NCBI RefSeq assembly: GCF_008120935.1 | Contig: NZ_RDBO01000055.1 | Coordinates: 138,516 to 187,084, forward strand | Source of the DNA: Streptomyces sp. sk2.1 | GTDB taxonomy: Bacteria > Actinomycetota > Actinomycetes > Streptomycetales > Streptomycetaceae | Direction: 5' to 3' | DNA length: 48,569 nucleotides | Shown: piece after piece, positions 35,940 through 43,868 of the stretch | Layout of the letters: each line of letters starts with the position of its first letter | How positions within the stretch are numbered: the first letter of the stretch is position 1 | The notes under the pieces: generated by a model | Databases searched by the model: none | What the model was told of the DNA's origin: nothing | The model's input: only the letters and a program-made list of their open reading frames with translations | Translations under genes and position numbers: made by a program

Positions 35940-36254
35940 TCAGCCCACTATGCCGCCGAAGAGGCCGCCGTGGGCCATGCCCAGGAAGAAGCCGATGGCG
36001 GAGGCGCCGATACCGATGATCAGCGGGAACCTCTCGCGCGTGGTGGCCGAGATGTACTGCCCGTAGGCGCCCGTGAGGATGCCGATGAGCCCTGCCCAGG
36101 AACTGATCAGATGAAGGTGGTGGAACATCGCCGTCACGAAGGCGAGCGTCCCCAGGACCAGGGTCACGATGACCAGGGTGTCCTGGAGCGGATGGGGTTT
36201 GCCGTCGGTGGCGAAGAGCGAGACGGCGGGGCGGGGTCGTACTGCCTGTGCCAT
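35940..36254 (-). CDS. Small conserved membrane protein, unknown function
   Basis: 104 aa, starting MAQAVRPRPAVSLFATDG. Three hydrophobic stretches are visible: TLVIVTLVLGTLAFVTAMF, WAGLIGILTGAYGQYISA and LIIGIGASAIGFFLGMAHGGLFGGIVG, the last with glycine-rich packing motifs. The ATG at 36254 has AGGAGG six bases upstream. It is divergent from rpsF across 278 bases. I do not recognise a domain of known function; position next to cell-wall genes hints at an envelope role. Confidence 0.8.
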   Translation of the reverse strand: MAQAVRPRPAVSLFATDGKPHPLQDTLVIVTLVLGTLAFVTAMFHHLHLISSWAGLIGILTGAYGQYISATTRERFPLIIGIGASAIGFFLGMAHGGLFGGIVG

Positions 36255-36532
36255 GGAGCACCTCCTGGCCGAAAGGCGGCGCTTCGTGGCGCCGCTCACA
36301 CCCGATGTGTCCAGATTGCGTCTCCTGACCACCGGATTTCAACCGGAAGCGGTTGTGCGGGTACTCTGTACGGTCTGCACTGGTGTCTGCCCAGGCCAGC
36401 ACGTCGACTTCCTCGTCATCGAGGGCGCTGTCAGTGGCGGCTGTTCTGCTCGGGGACACTGGTGCTCACGCATCACGACCCTCCTGCCACGGAACGACCG
36501 TGGCCGCTGAGTCCAAAGGAGGTGGGTTCCAC

Positions 36533-36823
36533 ATGCGTCACTACGAGGTGATGGTCATCCTCGACCCCGATCTCGAGGAGCGCGCTGTCTCCCCGCTGAT
36601 CGAGAACTTCCTCTCCGTCGTCCGTGAGGGCAACGGAAAGGTCGAGAAGGTCGACACCTGGGGCCGTCGTCGTCTCGCTTACGAGATCAAGAAGAAGCCC
36701 GAGGGCATCTACTCGGTCATCGACCTGCAGGCCGAGCCTGCGGTCGTCAAGGAGCTCGACCGCCAGATGAACCTGAACGAGTCGGTCCTCCGGACCAAGG
36801 TCCTCCGTCCCGAGATCCACTGA
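36533..36823 (+). CDS. rpsF: 30S ribosomal protein S6
   Basis: 96 aa, [20 protein letters not shown], with the S6 pattern [16 protein letters not shown]. The ATG at 36533 follows AAAGGAGGTGGG, an ideal ribosome binding site. First gene of the rpsF-ssb-rpsR-rplI operon. S6 binds next to S18 on 16S rRNA. The 278-base gap upstream (36255-36532) may hold the operon promoter (weak TTCAAC/TACTCT pair near 36341-36367). Confidence 0.97.
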   Translation: MRHYEVMVILDPDLEERAVSPLIENFLSVVREGNGKVEKVDTWGRRRLAYEIKKKPEGIYSVIDLQAEPAVVKELDRQMNLNESVLRTKVLRPEIH

Positions 36824-36894
36824 GCGTCTAGCTCAGAGGTCATCGGGTTCGAGTAGCAAGCAGCCAGAAGCAATCCCCGCCGAGAGGTTCATCC

Positions 36895-37485
36895 ATGGCA
36901 GGCGAGACCGTCATCACGGTCGTCGGCAATCTCGTCGACGACCCCGAGCTGCGCTTCACCCCGTCCGGTGCGGCGGTCGCGAAGTTCCGCGTCGCGTCCA
37001 CTCCCCGCATCTTCGACCGGCAGACCAATGAGTGGAAGGACGGCGAAGGCCTGTTCCTCACCTGCTCGGTCTGGCGGCAGGCGGCGGAGAACGTCGCCGA
37101 GTCGCTCCAGCGAGGCATGCGCGTCGTCGTGCAGGGCCGGCTGAAGCAGCGGTCGTACGAGGACCGCGAGGGCGTCAAGCGCACGGTCTACGAGCTGGAC
37201 GTCGAGGAAGTCGGCCCCAGTCTCAAGAACGCCACGGCCAAGGTCACCAAGACCACCGGTCGCGGTGGCCAGGGTGGATACGGCGGAGGCCAGCAGGGCG
37301 GCGGCAACTGGGGCGGCGGTCCCGGTGGCGGTGGCCAGCAGGGTGGCGGCGGCGCTCCCGCCGACGACCCGTGGGCCACGAGCGCGCCGTCCGGCGGTCA
37401 GCAGGGCGGGGGCCAGCAGGGTGGCGGCTGGGGCGGAAGCTCCGGCGGCTCCGGCGGCGGCTACTCGGACGAGCCGCCCTTCTAG
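36895..37485 (+). CDS. ssb: Single-stranded DNA-binding protein
   Basis: 196 aa. The OB fold fills the first ~115 residues, starting [21 protein letters not shown] Gly/Gln-rich disordered linker of about 70 residues (repeats such as GGGQQGGG) and the acidic tip YSDEPPF follow; the tip recruits partner proteins. It lies between rpsF and rpsR, 71 bases after rpsF and 43 before rpsR, the usual arrangement. This is the essential replication SSB rather than the short sporulation paralogue. Confidence 0.97.
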   Translation: MAGETVITVVGNLVDDPELRFTPSGAAVAKFRVASTPRIFDRQTNEWKDGEGLFLTCSVWRQAAENVAESLQRGMRVVVQGRLKQRSYEDREGVKRTVYELDVEEVGPSLKNATAKVTKTTGRGGQGGYGGGQQGGGNWGGGPGGGGQQGGGGAPADDPWATSAPSGGQQGGGQQGGGWGGSSGGSGGGYSDEPPF

Positions 37486-37528
37486 GGCGACTCGTACCCC
37501 CACTTCTTGATCACACAGGAGAAACATC

Positions 37529-37765
37529 ATGGCGAAGCCGCCTGTGCGCAAGCCTAAGAAGAAGGTCTGCGCGTTCTGCAAGGACAAGACCCAGTACGTG
37601 GACTACAAGGACACGAACATGCTGCGGAAGTTCATTTCCGACCGCGGCAAGATCCGTGCCCGCCGCGTGACCGGCAACTGCACGCAGCACCAGCGTGACG
37701 TCGCCACGGCCGTCAAGAACAGCCGTGAGATGGCGCTGCTGCCCTACACGTCCACCGCGCGATAA
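37529..37765 (+). CDS. rpsR: 30S ribosomal protein S18
   Basis: 78 aa, [20 protein letters not shown]. It has CAFC near the N-terminus and a third cysteine in [12 protein letters not shown], but not the CxxC-x(n)-CxxH four-ligand set clearly, so this looks like a partly zinc-type (C+) S18. Streptomyces species carry a second, zinc-free copy elsewhere. AGGAGAAAC lies before the ATG. It follows ssb and precedes rplI by 18 bases. Confidence 0.95.
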   Translation: MAKPPVRKPKKKVCAFCKDKTQYVDYKDTNMLRKFISDRGKIRARRVTGNCTQHQRDVATAVKNSREMALLPYTSTAR

Positions 37766-37783
37766 GGGAAGGGTGACCGAATC

Positions 37784-38230
37784 ATGAAGATCATCCTCAC
37801 CCACGAGGTCTCCGGCCTCGGTGCTGCGGGCGACGTCGTCGACGTCAAGGACGGGTACGCCCGTAACTACCTGGTTCCGCGTGGCTTCGCCATCCGCTGG
37901 ACCAAGGGTGGCGAGAAGGACGTGGCGCAGATCCGCCGCGCCCGCAAGATCCACGAGATCGCCACGATCGAGCAGGCCAACGAGATCAAGGCCAAGCTCG
38001 AGGCCGTGAAGGTCCGTCTGGCTGTTCGCTCCGGCGACGCCGGCCGCCTCTTCGGCTCCGTGACCCCGGCCGACATCGCCTCGGCGATCAAGGACGCGGG
38101 TGGCCCCGACGTCGACAAGCGTCGCGTCGAGCTCGGCTCGCCGATCAAGACGCTCGGCGGACACCAGGTGTCCGTGCGTCTGCACCCCGAGGTCGCTGCG
38201 AACCTCGGCATCGAGGTTGTTGCCGCCTGA
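37784..38230 (+). CDS. rplI: 50S ribosomal protein L9
   Basis: 148 aa, [20 protein letters not shown], followed by [17 protein letters not shown], which is diagnostic for L9. A central helix and C-terminal RNA-binding domain are complete. Last gene of the operon; a perfect terminator follows 22 bases later. Confidence 0.97.
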   Translation: MKIILTHEVSGLGAAGDVVDVKDGYARNYLVPRGFAIRWTKGGEKDVAQIRRARKIHEIATIEQANEIKAKLEAVKVRLAVRSGDAGRLFGSVTPADIASAIKDAGGPDVDKRRVELGSPIKTLGGHQVSVRLHPEVAANLGIEVVAA

Positions 38231-38252
38231 GGCACAGCTCCTCGGAGCAGAT

Positions 38253-38284
38253 GAAGGGCCGCACCCCTCGGGGTGCGGCCCTTC
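38253..38284. terminator. Terminator after rplI
   Basis: Perfect 15-base arms GAAGGGCCGCACCCC / GGGGTGCGGCCCTTC with a 2-base loop. It lies between rplI and the parS pair, serving the plus strand and perhaps the convergent MATE gene. Confidence 0.85.
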
Positions 38285-38355
38285 GCCGTTTCCGTTGCTT
38301 CGGTGGTTTCTCGAAGGCGGAGGAACACAGGCCACGGATCGACCCATGGGGTCGT

Positions 38356-38369
38356 GTTTCACGTGAAAC
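38356..38369. promoter_or_regulatory. parS site 7 (left of a pair)
   Basis: Exact GTTTCACGTGAAAC. With site 8 it forms a larger inverted repeat of 17-base arms with spacer CGTC (38353-38390). Confidence 0.95.
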
Positions 38370-38373
38370 CGTC

Positions 38374-38387
38374 GTTTCACGTGAAAC
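38374..38387. promoter_or_regulatory. parS site 8 (right of a pair)
   Basis: Exact GTTTCACGTGAAAC, 4 bases after site 7; centre-to-centre distance 18 bases. The only tandem parS in the window. Confidence 0.95.
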
Positions 38388-38405
38388 ACGGACATGGAAT
38401 CGGGG

Positions 38406-39743
38406 TCAGCGCATGGCCCCGGTGACGAGCCACCGGCCCGACCGGGTGCGCAGCCAGAGCGTCACCAGGCGGATGACCATCATGAGGGTCATGGCCCACC
38501 ACAGTGCGGTCAGACCGCCGCCGATCACCGGCACCAGCAGCGCGACCGGGGCGAAGATCGCGAGCGTGACGAGCATGGCCCAGGCCAGGTAAGGCCCGTC
38601 CCCCGCCCCCATCAGCACGCCGTCCAGGACGAACACCACACCGGCGATCGGCTGGGACAGCGCCACCACGAGGAGCGCCGGGAGCAGGGTGTCCTGCACG
38701 GCCCGGTCACTGGTGAACAGGGGAACGAACAGCGGTCGGGCAAGGATGAGCAGTACTCCGAACACCACTCCGGAGGCGATGCCCCACTGCACCATCCGGC
38801 GGCATGCCTCGCGCGCTCCCTTGGTGTCGTCGGCTCCCAGGTAGCGGCCGATGATGGCCTGCCCCGCGATGGCGATGGCGTCGAGGGCGAAGGCCATCAG
38901 GTTCCAGAGGGAGATAATGACCTGGTGCGCGGCGATCTCGGTGTCGCCGAGACGTGCGGCGACGGCGGTGGCGATCATCAGGACGGCGCGGAGCGAGAGC
39001 GTACGGACCAGCAGCGGAACGCCCGCCTGGGCGCTGGCCCTGATGCCCGCGGCATCGGGGCGCAGCGAGGCGCCGTGCTTCCGTGCTCCTCGCACCACCA
39101 CGATCAGGTAGGCGGTGGCCATCGAGACCTGGGCGATCACGGTTCCCCAGGCCGATCCGGCGATCCCGAACCCGGCGCCGTAGACCAGTCCCACGTTGAG
39201 GGCCCCATTGGCGGCGAAGCCCCCGATGGCGACGTACAGCGGGGTCCTGGTGTCCTGCAGTCCGCGGAGCACGCCGGTCGCGGCCATCACCACGAGCATG
39301 GCCGGTATGCCGAGGCTGGAGATCCTCAGATATGTGGTGGCGTAGGGCGCCGCCGTGTCGGAGGCGCCGAAGACGTCCACGAGCCAGGGGGCGGTCGGGA
39401 ACACCGCGACGATGACGACCACGCCCAACAGGAGGGCCAGCCAGATGCCGTCCATGCCCTGCCGGATGGCGGCGGCCGGATCGCCCGCGCCGATCCGCCG
39501 TGACACGGCGGCGGTGGTGGCGTACGCGAGGAAGACGAAGATGCTGACGGCGGTGGTCAGCAGTGCGGCGGCGACGGCCAGGCCGGCCAGTTGCGGAGTG
39601 CCGAGATGACCGACGATGGCGCTGTCGACCATCACGAAGAGCGGCTCGGCGACAAGCGCGCCGAAGGCGGGGACGGCGAGGGCGATGATCTCGCGGTCGT
39701 GCCGTCGACGACTGGACGGTGGTGATGCCGGGGCCTGAGTCAT
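38406..39743 (-). CDS. MATE family efflux transporter (DinF-like)
   Basis: 445 aa, about 12 membrane segments. The first repeat starts REIIALAVPAFGALVAEPLFVMVDSAIVGHLGTPQLAGLAVAAA, the typical MATE N-terminus with PAFGALVAEPL and D in TM1. The second repeat is visible around VPLLVRTLSLRAVLMI. It would export cationic or other small molecules using H+ or Na+; substrate unknown. ATG 39743 preferred; a TTG nine bases earlier is in frame. A promoter just before the ATG suggests a very short or absent leader. Confidence 0.88.
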   Translation of the reverse strand: MTQAPASPPSSRRRHDREIIALAVPAFGALVAEPLFVMVDSAIVGHLGTPQLAGLAVAAALLTTAVSIFVFLAYATTAAVSRRIGAGDPAAAIRQGMDGIWLALLLGVVVIVAVFPTAPWLVDVFGASDTAAPYATTYLRISSLGIPAMLVVMAATGVLRGLQDTRTPLYVAIGGFAANGALNVGLVYGAGFGIAGSAWGTVIAQVSMATAYLIVVVRGARKHGASLRPDAAGIRASAQAGVPLLVRTLSLRAVLMIATAVAARLGDTEIAAHQVIISLWNLMAFALDAIAIAGQAIIGRYLGADDTKGAREACRRMVQWGIASGVVFGVLLILARPLFVPLFTSDRAVQDTLLPALLVVALSQPIAGVVFVLDGVLMGAGDGPYLAWAMLVTLAIFAPVALLVPVIGGGLTALWWAMTLMMVIRLVTLWLRTRSGRWLVTGAMR

Positions 39744-39751
39744 GGGGGTCA

Positions 39752-39780
39752 ATCTAATCTTCCACAGGTAATAGATGCAA
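39752..39780 (-). promoter_or_regulatory. Candidate promoter of the MATE gene
   Basis: Minus-strand TTGCAT (39780-39775) and TTAGAT (39757-39752) are 17 bases apart, in an unusually AT-rich patch. The -10 lies 8 bases before the ATG, which would give a nearly leaderless mRNA. Confidence 0.4.
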
Positions 39781-39931
39781 TGCCTTAGTGATCCTTACTT
39801 ATGTTGAGGTGGGGCGCTCTCCTGTGTGCTGTTTGTCGTGATCTTGCGCCGAGGCGTGAAGTTTTTCTCCCCCACAGTCGGTGGATGAGAAAAGCCCAGC
39901 TCAGCGCGGTGGTGGCGGATGAGTTATGAGT

Positions 39932-40020
39932 TTGTCCACAGTGCTGTCCCCCGCTCCGTGCACAGGTTCTGCGGAGTTCTCCACAGCATCTGGTCAGTCG
40001 TCCACATGCCCTGTGGATAA
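39932..40020. promoter_or_regulatory. DnaA-box cluster upstream of dnaB
   Basis: Four exact consensus 9-mers within 89 bases: TTGTCCACA (39932-39940), TTCTCCACA (39977-39985), TCGTCCACA (39998-40006) and TTATCCACA on the minus strand (40012-40020). A fifth, imperfect copy lies at 39758-39766. This cluster occupies the 459-base gap 39744-40202 between the MATE gene and dnaB, 183-271 bases upstream of dnaB. It is about 36 kb from oriC. Confidence 0.7.
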
Positions 40021-40202
40021 CCAGATTGGCTGACGGTGCGGAGCGGCCTACCGTGGTCCGGCGCCCGCACCCCGTTCCGGTCCTGGAACCACGCATAACT
40101 CGACGCGCCGGAACCGGAGTCGGGCGTCTTGTTTGTCGGTGCTGTGCCGTAAGAAAGAGTGGCGTGGCGAGGTCCGCTGAGCGGACGGGAGGAGGTGGCC
40201 CG

Positions 40203-41681
40203 GTGAGCATTCCCGAGCCTTTGGACGACCCCTGGGCCGACACCGGTCCCGGTGACCGTCTGCCCGTTTCCCGTCGCCGCCGAGGTGAGGGCAGGGACCG
40301 CGGCGAGCAGCACGACCGTGAGGCGCGGGGCGACATCTGGGAGGGCGGTTCCGCCGGTTTCGAACGGGTGCCGCCCCAGGACCTCGACGCCGAGCAGTCG
40401 GTCCTCGGCGGCATGCTCCTGTCCAAGGACGCCATCGCCGATGTCGTGGAGATCATCAAGGGGCACGACTTCTACCGCCCCGCGCACGAGACCGTCTACC
40501 AGGCGATCCTCGACCTCTACGCCAAGGGCGAGCCGGCCGACCCGATCACGGTGGCGGCCGAGCTGGTCAAGCGCGGCGAGATCACCAAGGTGGGCGGGGC
40601 GCCGTATCTGCACACTCTCGTCCAGTCCGTGCCGACCGCGGCCAACGCCTCGTACTACGCGGAGATCGTCCATGAGCGGGCGGTGCTGAGGCGGCTCGTC
40701 GAGGCCGGTACGAAGATCACGCAGATGGGATACGCGGCCGACGGCGATGTCGACGACATCGTGAACTCCGCGCAGGCCGAGATCTACGCCGTCACCGAGC
40801 AGCGCACCAGCGAGGACTACCTGCCGCTCGGCGACATCATGGAGGGCGCCCTCGACGAGATCGAGGCGATCGGTTCGCGCAGCGGCGAGATGACCGGTGT
40901 GCCCACGGGCTTCACCGATCTCGACTCCCTCACCAACGGCCTGCACCCCGGCCAGATGATCGTCATCGCGGCCCGTCCGGCCATGGGAAAGTCCACGCTC
41001 GCCCTGGACTTCGCACGGGCCGCGTCGATCAAGAACAACCTGCCGAGCGTCATCTTCTCCCTCGAAATGGGTCGCAACGAGATCGCCATGCGTCTGCTGT
41101 CCGCCGAGGCCCGGGTCGCCCTGCACCACATGCGGTCCGGCACGATGACGGACGAGGACTGGACGCGGCTGGCCCGCCGGATGCCCGAGGTGTCGACCGC
41201 GCCGCTCTACATCGACGACTCCCCCAACCTGTCGATGATGGAGATCCGGGCGAAGTGCCGTCGGCTCAAGCAGCGCAACGGCATCAAGCTCGTGATCATC
41301 GACTACCTGCAGCTGATGCAGGCCGGTGGCTCCAAGCGCTCCGAGAGCCGCCAGCAGGAAGTCTCGGACATGTCCCGAAACCTCAAGCTCCTGGCCAAGG
41401 AGCTGGAGGTCCCGGTGATCGCGCTCTCGCAGCTGAACCGTGGCCCCGAGCAGCGCACCGACAAGAAGCCGATGGTGTCCGACCTGCGTGAGTCCGGCTC
41501 CATCGAGCAGGACGCCGACATGGTGATCCTGCTGCATCGCGAGGACGCGTACGAGAAGGAGTCCCCGCGCGCCGGCGAGGCGGACATCATCGTCGGCAAG
41601 CACCGTAACGGTCCGACGGCGACGATCACCGTGGCCTTCCAGGGCCACTACTCGCGCTTCGTGGACATGGCACAGACCTGA
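40203..41681 (+). CDS. dnaB: Replicative DNA helicase DnaB
   Basis: 492 aa hexameric 5'-3' helicase. A ~55-residue polar extension precedes the N-terminal domain (PPQDLDAEQSVLGGMLLS). The RecA-like domain has Walker A ARPAMGKST (257-265), Walker B VIIDYLQLM, and the arginine-containing loop near EIPVIALSQLNRG (here EVPVIALSQLNRG). GSIEQDADMV follows, all typical. No intein is inserted, unlike in mycobacteria. The GTG at 40203 is preceded by GGAGGAGG. The frame is open from 40026 but without similarity. Confidence 0.97.
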   Translation: MSIPEPLDDPWADTGPGDRLPVSRRRRGEGRDRGEQHDREARGDIWEGGSAGFERVPPQDLDAEQSVLGGMLLSKDAIADVVEIIKGHDFYRPAHETVYQAILDLYAKGEPADPITVAAELVKRGEITKVGGAPYLHTLVQSVPTAANASYYAEIVHERAVLRRLVEAGTKITQMGYAADGDVDDIVNSAQAEIYAVTEQRTSEDYLPLGDIMEGALDEIEAIGSRSGEMTGVPTGFTDLDSLTNGLHPGQMIVIAARPAMGKSTLALDFARAASIKNNLPSVIFSLEMGRNEIAMRLLSAEARVALHHMRSGTMTDEDWTRLARRMPEVSTAPLYIDDSPNLSMMEIRAKCRRLKQRNGIKLVIIDYLQLMQAGGSKRSESRQQEVSDMSRNLKLLAKELEVPVIALSQLNRGPEQRTDKKPMVSDLRESGSIEQDADMVILLHREDAYEKESPRAGEADIIVGKHRNGPTATITVAFQGHYSRFVDMAQT

Positions 41682-41687
41682 CGACGG

Positions 41688-41722
41688 GAGCCCCGCAGGC
41701 GGTGGGAGCCCTGCGGGTTCTC
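41688..41722 (+). terminator. Terminator after dnaB
   Basis: CCCGCAGG / CCTGCGGG stem with extra flanking GAG / TTCTC pairing, six bases past the dnaB stop, followed by GTTCGTGCTT. Confidence 0.7.
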
Positions 41723-41768
41723 GTTCGTGCTTGCCGGGCTTCGGCGGCGGTGTCCCGGGCTCCCGGAG

Positions 41769-41800
41769 CGGTGCCCACCGCGACGGCGGGTGGGCACCGC
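41769..41800. terminator. Second hairpin between dnaB and the MBL gene
   Basis: GCGGTGCCCACC / GGTGGGCACCGC, perfect 12-base arms with an 8-base loop; 87 bases past the convergent MBL-fold gene stop, so probably its terminator. Confidence 0.65.
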
Positions 41801-41887
41801 ACCATCCCGTTCGTTCGGCGGCCGGAGCCACATGTCAGGGCCGGCCCCTGAAGCGCTGCTCGGGCCCCGGCCCCGGCCGAAGCGCGG

Positions 41888-42802
41888 TCAGTGGTCCCAG
41901 ACGGCCGGTACGAAACGGAAGGTGTCGCCGGAGTCCGCCACGTGGCAGACGGACGGGAACGGCAGGTGGGTGGCCATCAGCTGTTCGCCGTTGGCCGCCA
42001 GCTCCTTCAGGAGGCGGATCCGGACACGGGCCGATTCCTCGGGGTCGTGGTCGAAGCCGTTGTGCCAGTCGGGCTTGTCGAACCCGGTCTGGAACACGGC
42101 GTCGCCGGCGAACGTCAGCCGTTCGCCGCCGGACTCCAGGCGGATGATGCTGTGGCCGGGGGTGTGACCGCCGGTGCGCTGCATCACCACTCCCGGCGCC
42201 ACCTCGTACTCCGTCTCGAACGGCCGCAGCTGGCCGCGGTACACGTCCAGGAACTGCGAGGCGGTCTTCCGCAGCACGTCCGGCACCGGTGTCGGCATGA
42301 CGGTGCGGGAGAAGTCCGGCGCGTCCCAGAACTCGGCCTCGGCCGCCGCAAGGTGCACGCGCAGGTCCTGGCGCAGCCGACCCCTCAGCCCCTCGACGAG
42401 CAGCCCGCCGATGTGGTCCATGTGCAGATGGGTGAGCACCACGTCGGTCACGGAGCCGGGATCGATCCCGGCGGCGTCCAGCCGTATGGCCAGCTGCCCG
42501 GCTCGCGGGAAGCCCGGGAACTCCGTCCCCAGCCCGGAATCGACGAGGACGGTCCGGTCACCGCTGCGCACCACGGCGACGTTCAGCGGCCAGTTGCACA
42601 CCTCCGGCGGCAGGAACATGTCGCCGAGCCAGGCCGCCAGGTCGTCCTCGGCGGCGTTGGTGGCCAGCGTCGTGGTGGTGATCGGCAGCACGCCGTCGCT
42701 GATCACCGTCACATCGATGTCGCCGACCTTCAGTGCGTAGCGCGACGGGACCAGTTCGTCGTGTCCCGCCGGGTGGGAGTGCGCGGTGCTGACTCGGCTC
42801 AT
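41888..42802 (-). CDS. MBL-fold metallo-hydrolase
   Basis: 304 aa. The metal-binding signature THLHMDH (124-130) is followed by RTGGHTPGHS, FAGDAVFQ and MATHLPFPS, which supply the other ligands of a two-metal site. Overall it resembles the AHL-lactonase/AidB-like branch, but the substrate cannot be known. No signal peptide. The ATG at 42802 has AGGAGGAG six bases upstream. A 36-base inverted repeat lies 81 bases before the start, in the gap to the DUF5701-like gene. Confidence 0.88.
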   Translation of the reverse strand: MSRVSTAHSHPAGHDELVPSRYALKVGDIDVTVISDGVLPITTTTLATNAAEDDLAAWLGDMFLPPEVCNWPLNVAVVRSGDRTVLVDSGLGTEFPGFPRAGQLAIRLDAAGIDPGSVTDVVLTHLHMDHIGGLLVEGLRGRLRQDLRVHLAAAEAEFWDAPDFSRTVMPTPVPDVLRKTASQFLDVYRGQLRPFETEYEVAPGVVMQRTGGHTPGHSIIRLESGGERLTFAGDAVFQTGFDKPDWHNGFDHDPEESARVRIRLLKELAANGEQLMATHLPFPSVCHVADSGDTFRFVPAVWDH

Positions 42803-42882
42803 GTTGTTCTCCTCCTGAAGAGAGTCGACCGAAGACATCGACGGCGCCATGGGGCGCATCGTCCGGTCACTCCTCAAGACCG

Positions 42883-42918
42883 GGCAGCAGAGCGGGTTGT
42901 GACAACCGATCTGCTGCC
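42883..42918. repeat. 36-base imperfect palindrome upstream of the MBL gene
   Basis: Outer arms GGCAGCAGA (42883-42891) / TCTGCTGCC (42910-42918) and inner arms GGTTGT (42895-42900) / ACAACC (42902-42907), with 3- and 2-base internal bulges. It is 35 bases after the DUF5701-like stop. It could be that gene's terminator or an operator for the MBL gene. Confidence 0.55.
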
Positions 42919-42952
42919 TCGCACCCACCCGGCCCCGCCCGGTCGGACCGGG

Positions 42953-43696
42953 TCACCGGCCGCGCGGTCGCTCACCCGGTTCCGCGGCCCCTGCCTCGTC
43001 GTACGACCGCGACTCCCACAGGCCCTGGACCAGGCGGTCCGTCGCGGAGGCGAAGCCGAGCCAGGTGTGCCGGTTGCCCGCCCAGCACCAGCCGACCTTG
43101 GGGGCGTCGCGGCGCTCGCGGCCGTCCCGCCCGGTGCCGTTGCTGATCCAGATCGCCGGTGTGCGGGCGTCCAGCGCGCTGTCGGTCCTGCGCAGTCGGG
43201 AGCCGATGGTCATGAAGCAGTGGTTGCGCTCCAGGACGGCGGGCTGCTGGAGCACCCAGTGGATGCCCTCGGTGAGCAACAGCGGGGTGCGGGCCTTCGC
43301 GGTGAGGGCGGGCAGCGCCTCGTTCGGGCTCCAGTCGGCCATCTCGTCGCCGCGGTCGACGCCGGTGAGGAGGTAGAGCGGAGCGTCGGGCAGTGCGACG
43401 GTGTCGAGCGGGGTGAAGAGGTCGACGTCGGACATGTCGGTGACGACGAAGCCCTGCTTGTCGTCGCGGCGCAGCATCGGTGCCAGGGCGGAGGCGGGCG
43501 CGCGGTCCGGGTGAACGGCGAGCAGGGCGCCGTCGCCGCCCGCAGGGACCTCGGCGGTCTCGGCGAAGGTGCGCAGATCGTCGGCGGACAGCCCGGCGAT
43601 CTCGTGCACCCCCAGTTCGATCAGCCGCTCGGCCTGTGCGCTCAGGACCGGAAGTGCGGGGAGAACGGCGGGGACGGCGGACACGGCTTCGGACAC
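42953..43696 (-). CDS. DUF5701-like protein of unknown function
   Basis: 247 aa from a GTG at 43696 (GGGAG four bases before). QAERLIELGVHEIAGLSADDL near the start and the internal DAPKVGWCWAGNRHTWLGFASA fit a conserved actinobacterial family I associate with DUF5701. No catalytic motif, signal peptide or membrane segment is evident, so probably cytoplasmic. Divergent from the next gene (172-base gap). Family name is tentative. Confidence 0.65.
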   Translation of the reverse strand: MSEAVSAVPAVLPALPVLSAQAERLIELGVHEIAGLSADDLRTFAETAEVPAGGDGALLAVHPDRAPASALAPMLRRDDKQGFVVTDMSDVDLFTPLDTVALPDAPLYLLTGVDRGDEMADWSPNEALPALTAKARTPLLLTEGIHWVLQQPAVLERNHCFMTIGSRLRRTDSALDARTPAIWISNGTGRDGRERRDAPKVGWCWAGNRHTWLGFASATDRLVQGLWESRSYDEAGAAEPGERPRGR

Positions 43697-43868
43697 GATG
43701 CTCCCAGGAGTCGCGACGTGCAGGGCGCAGAGGCAACGAAGCCGCCCGCCGGAACATTCCCGCACACCGGGGGAGACGACGCGCAGCGGCGGAACGGCGC
43801 GGATGCGGGGACGGCGGCGCTCTCGTGCCCGGGAACCACCTCGTACGGCCCGATCGTCGGTTACAGGT

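Noticed and set aside
37256..37460. Short GGC/CAG-rich tandem-like repeats
   Set aside because: They encode the Gly/Gln-rich disordered linker of SSB, normal for actinobacteria.
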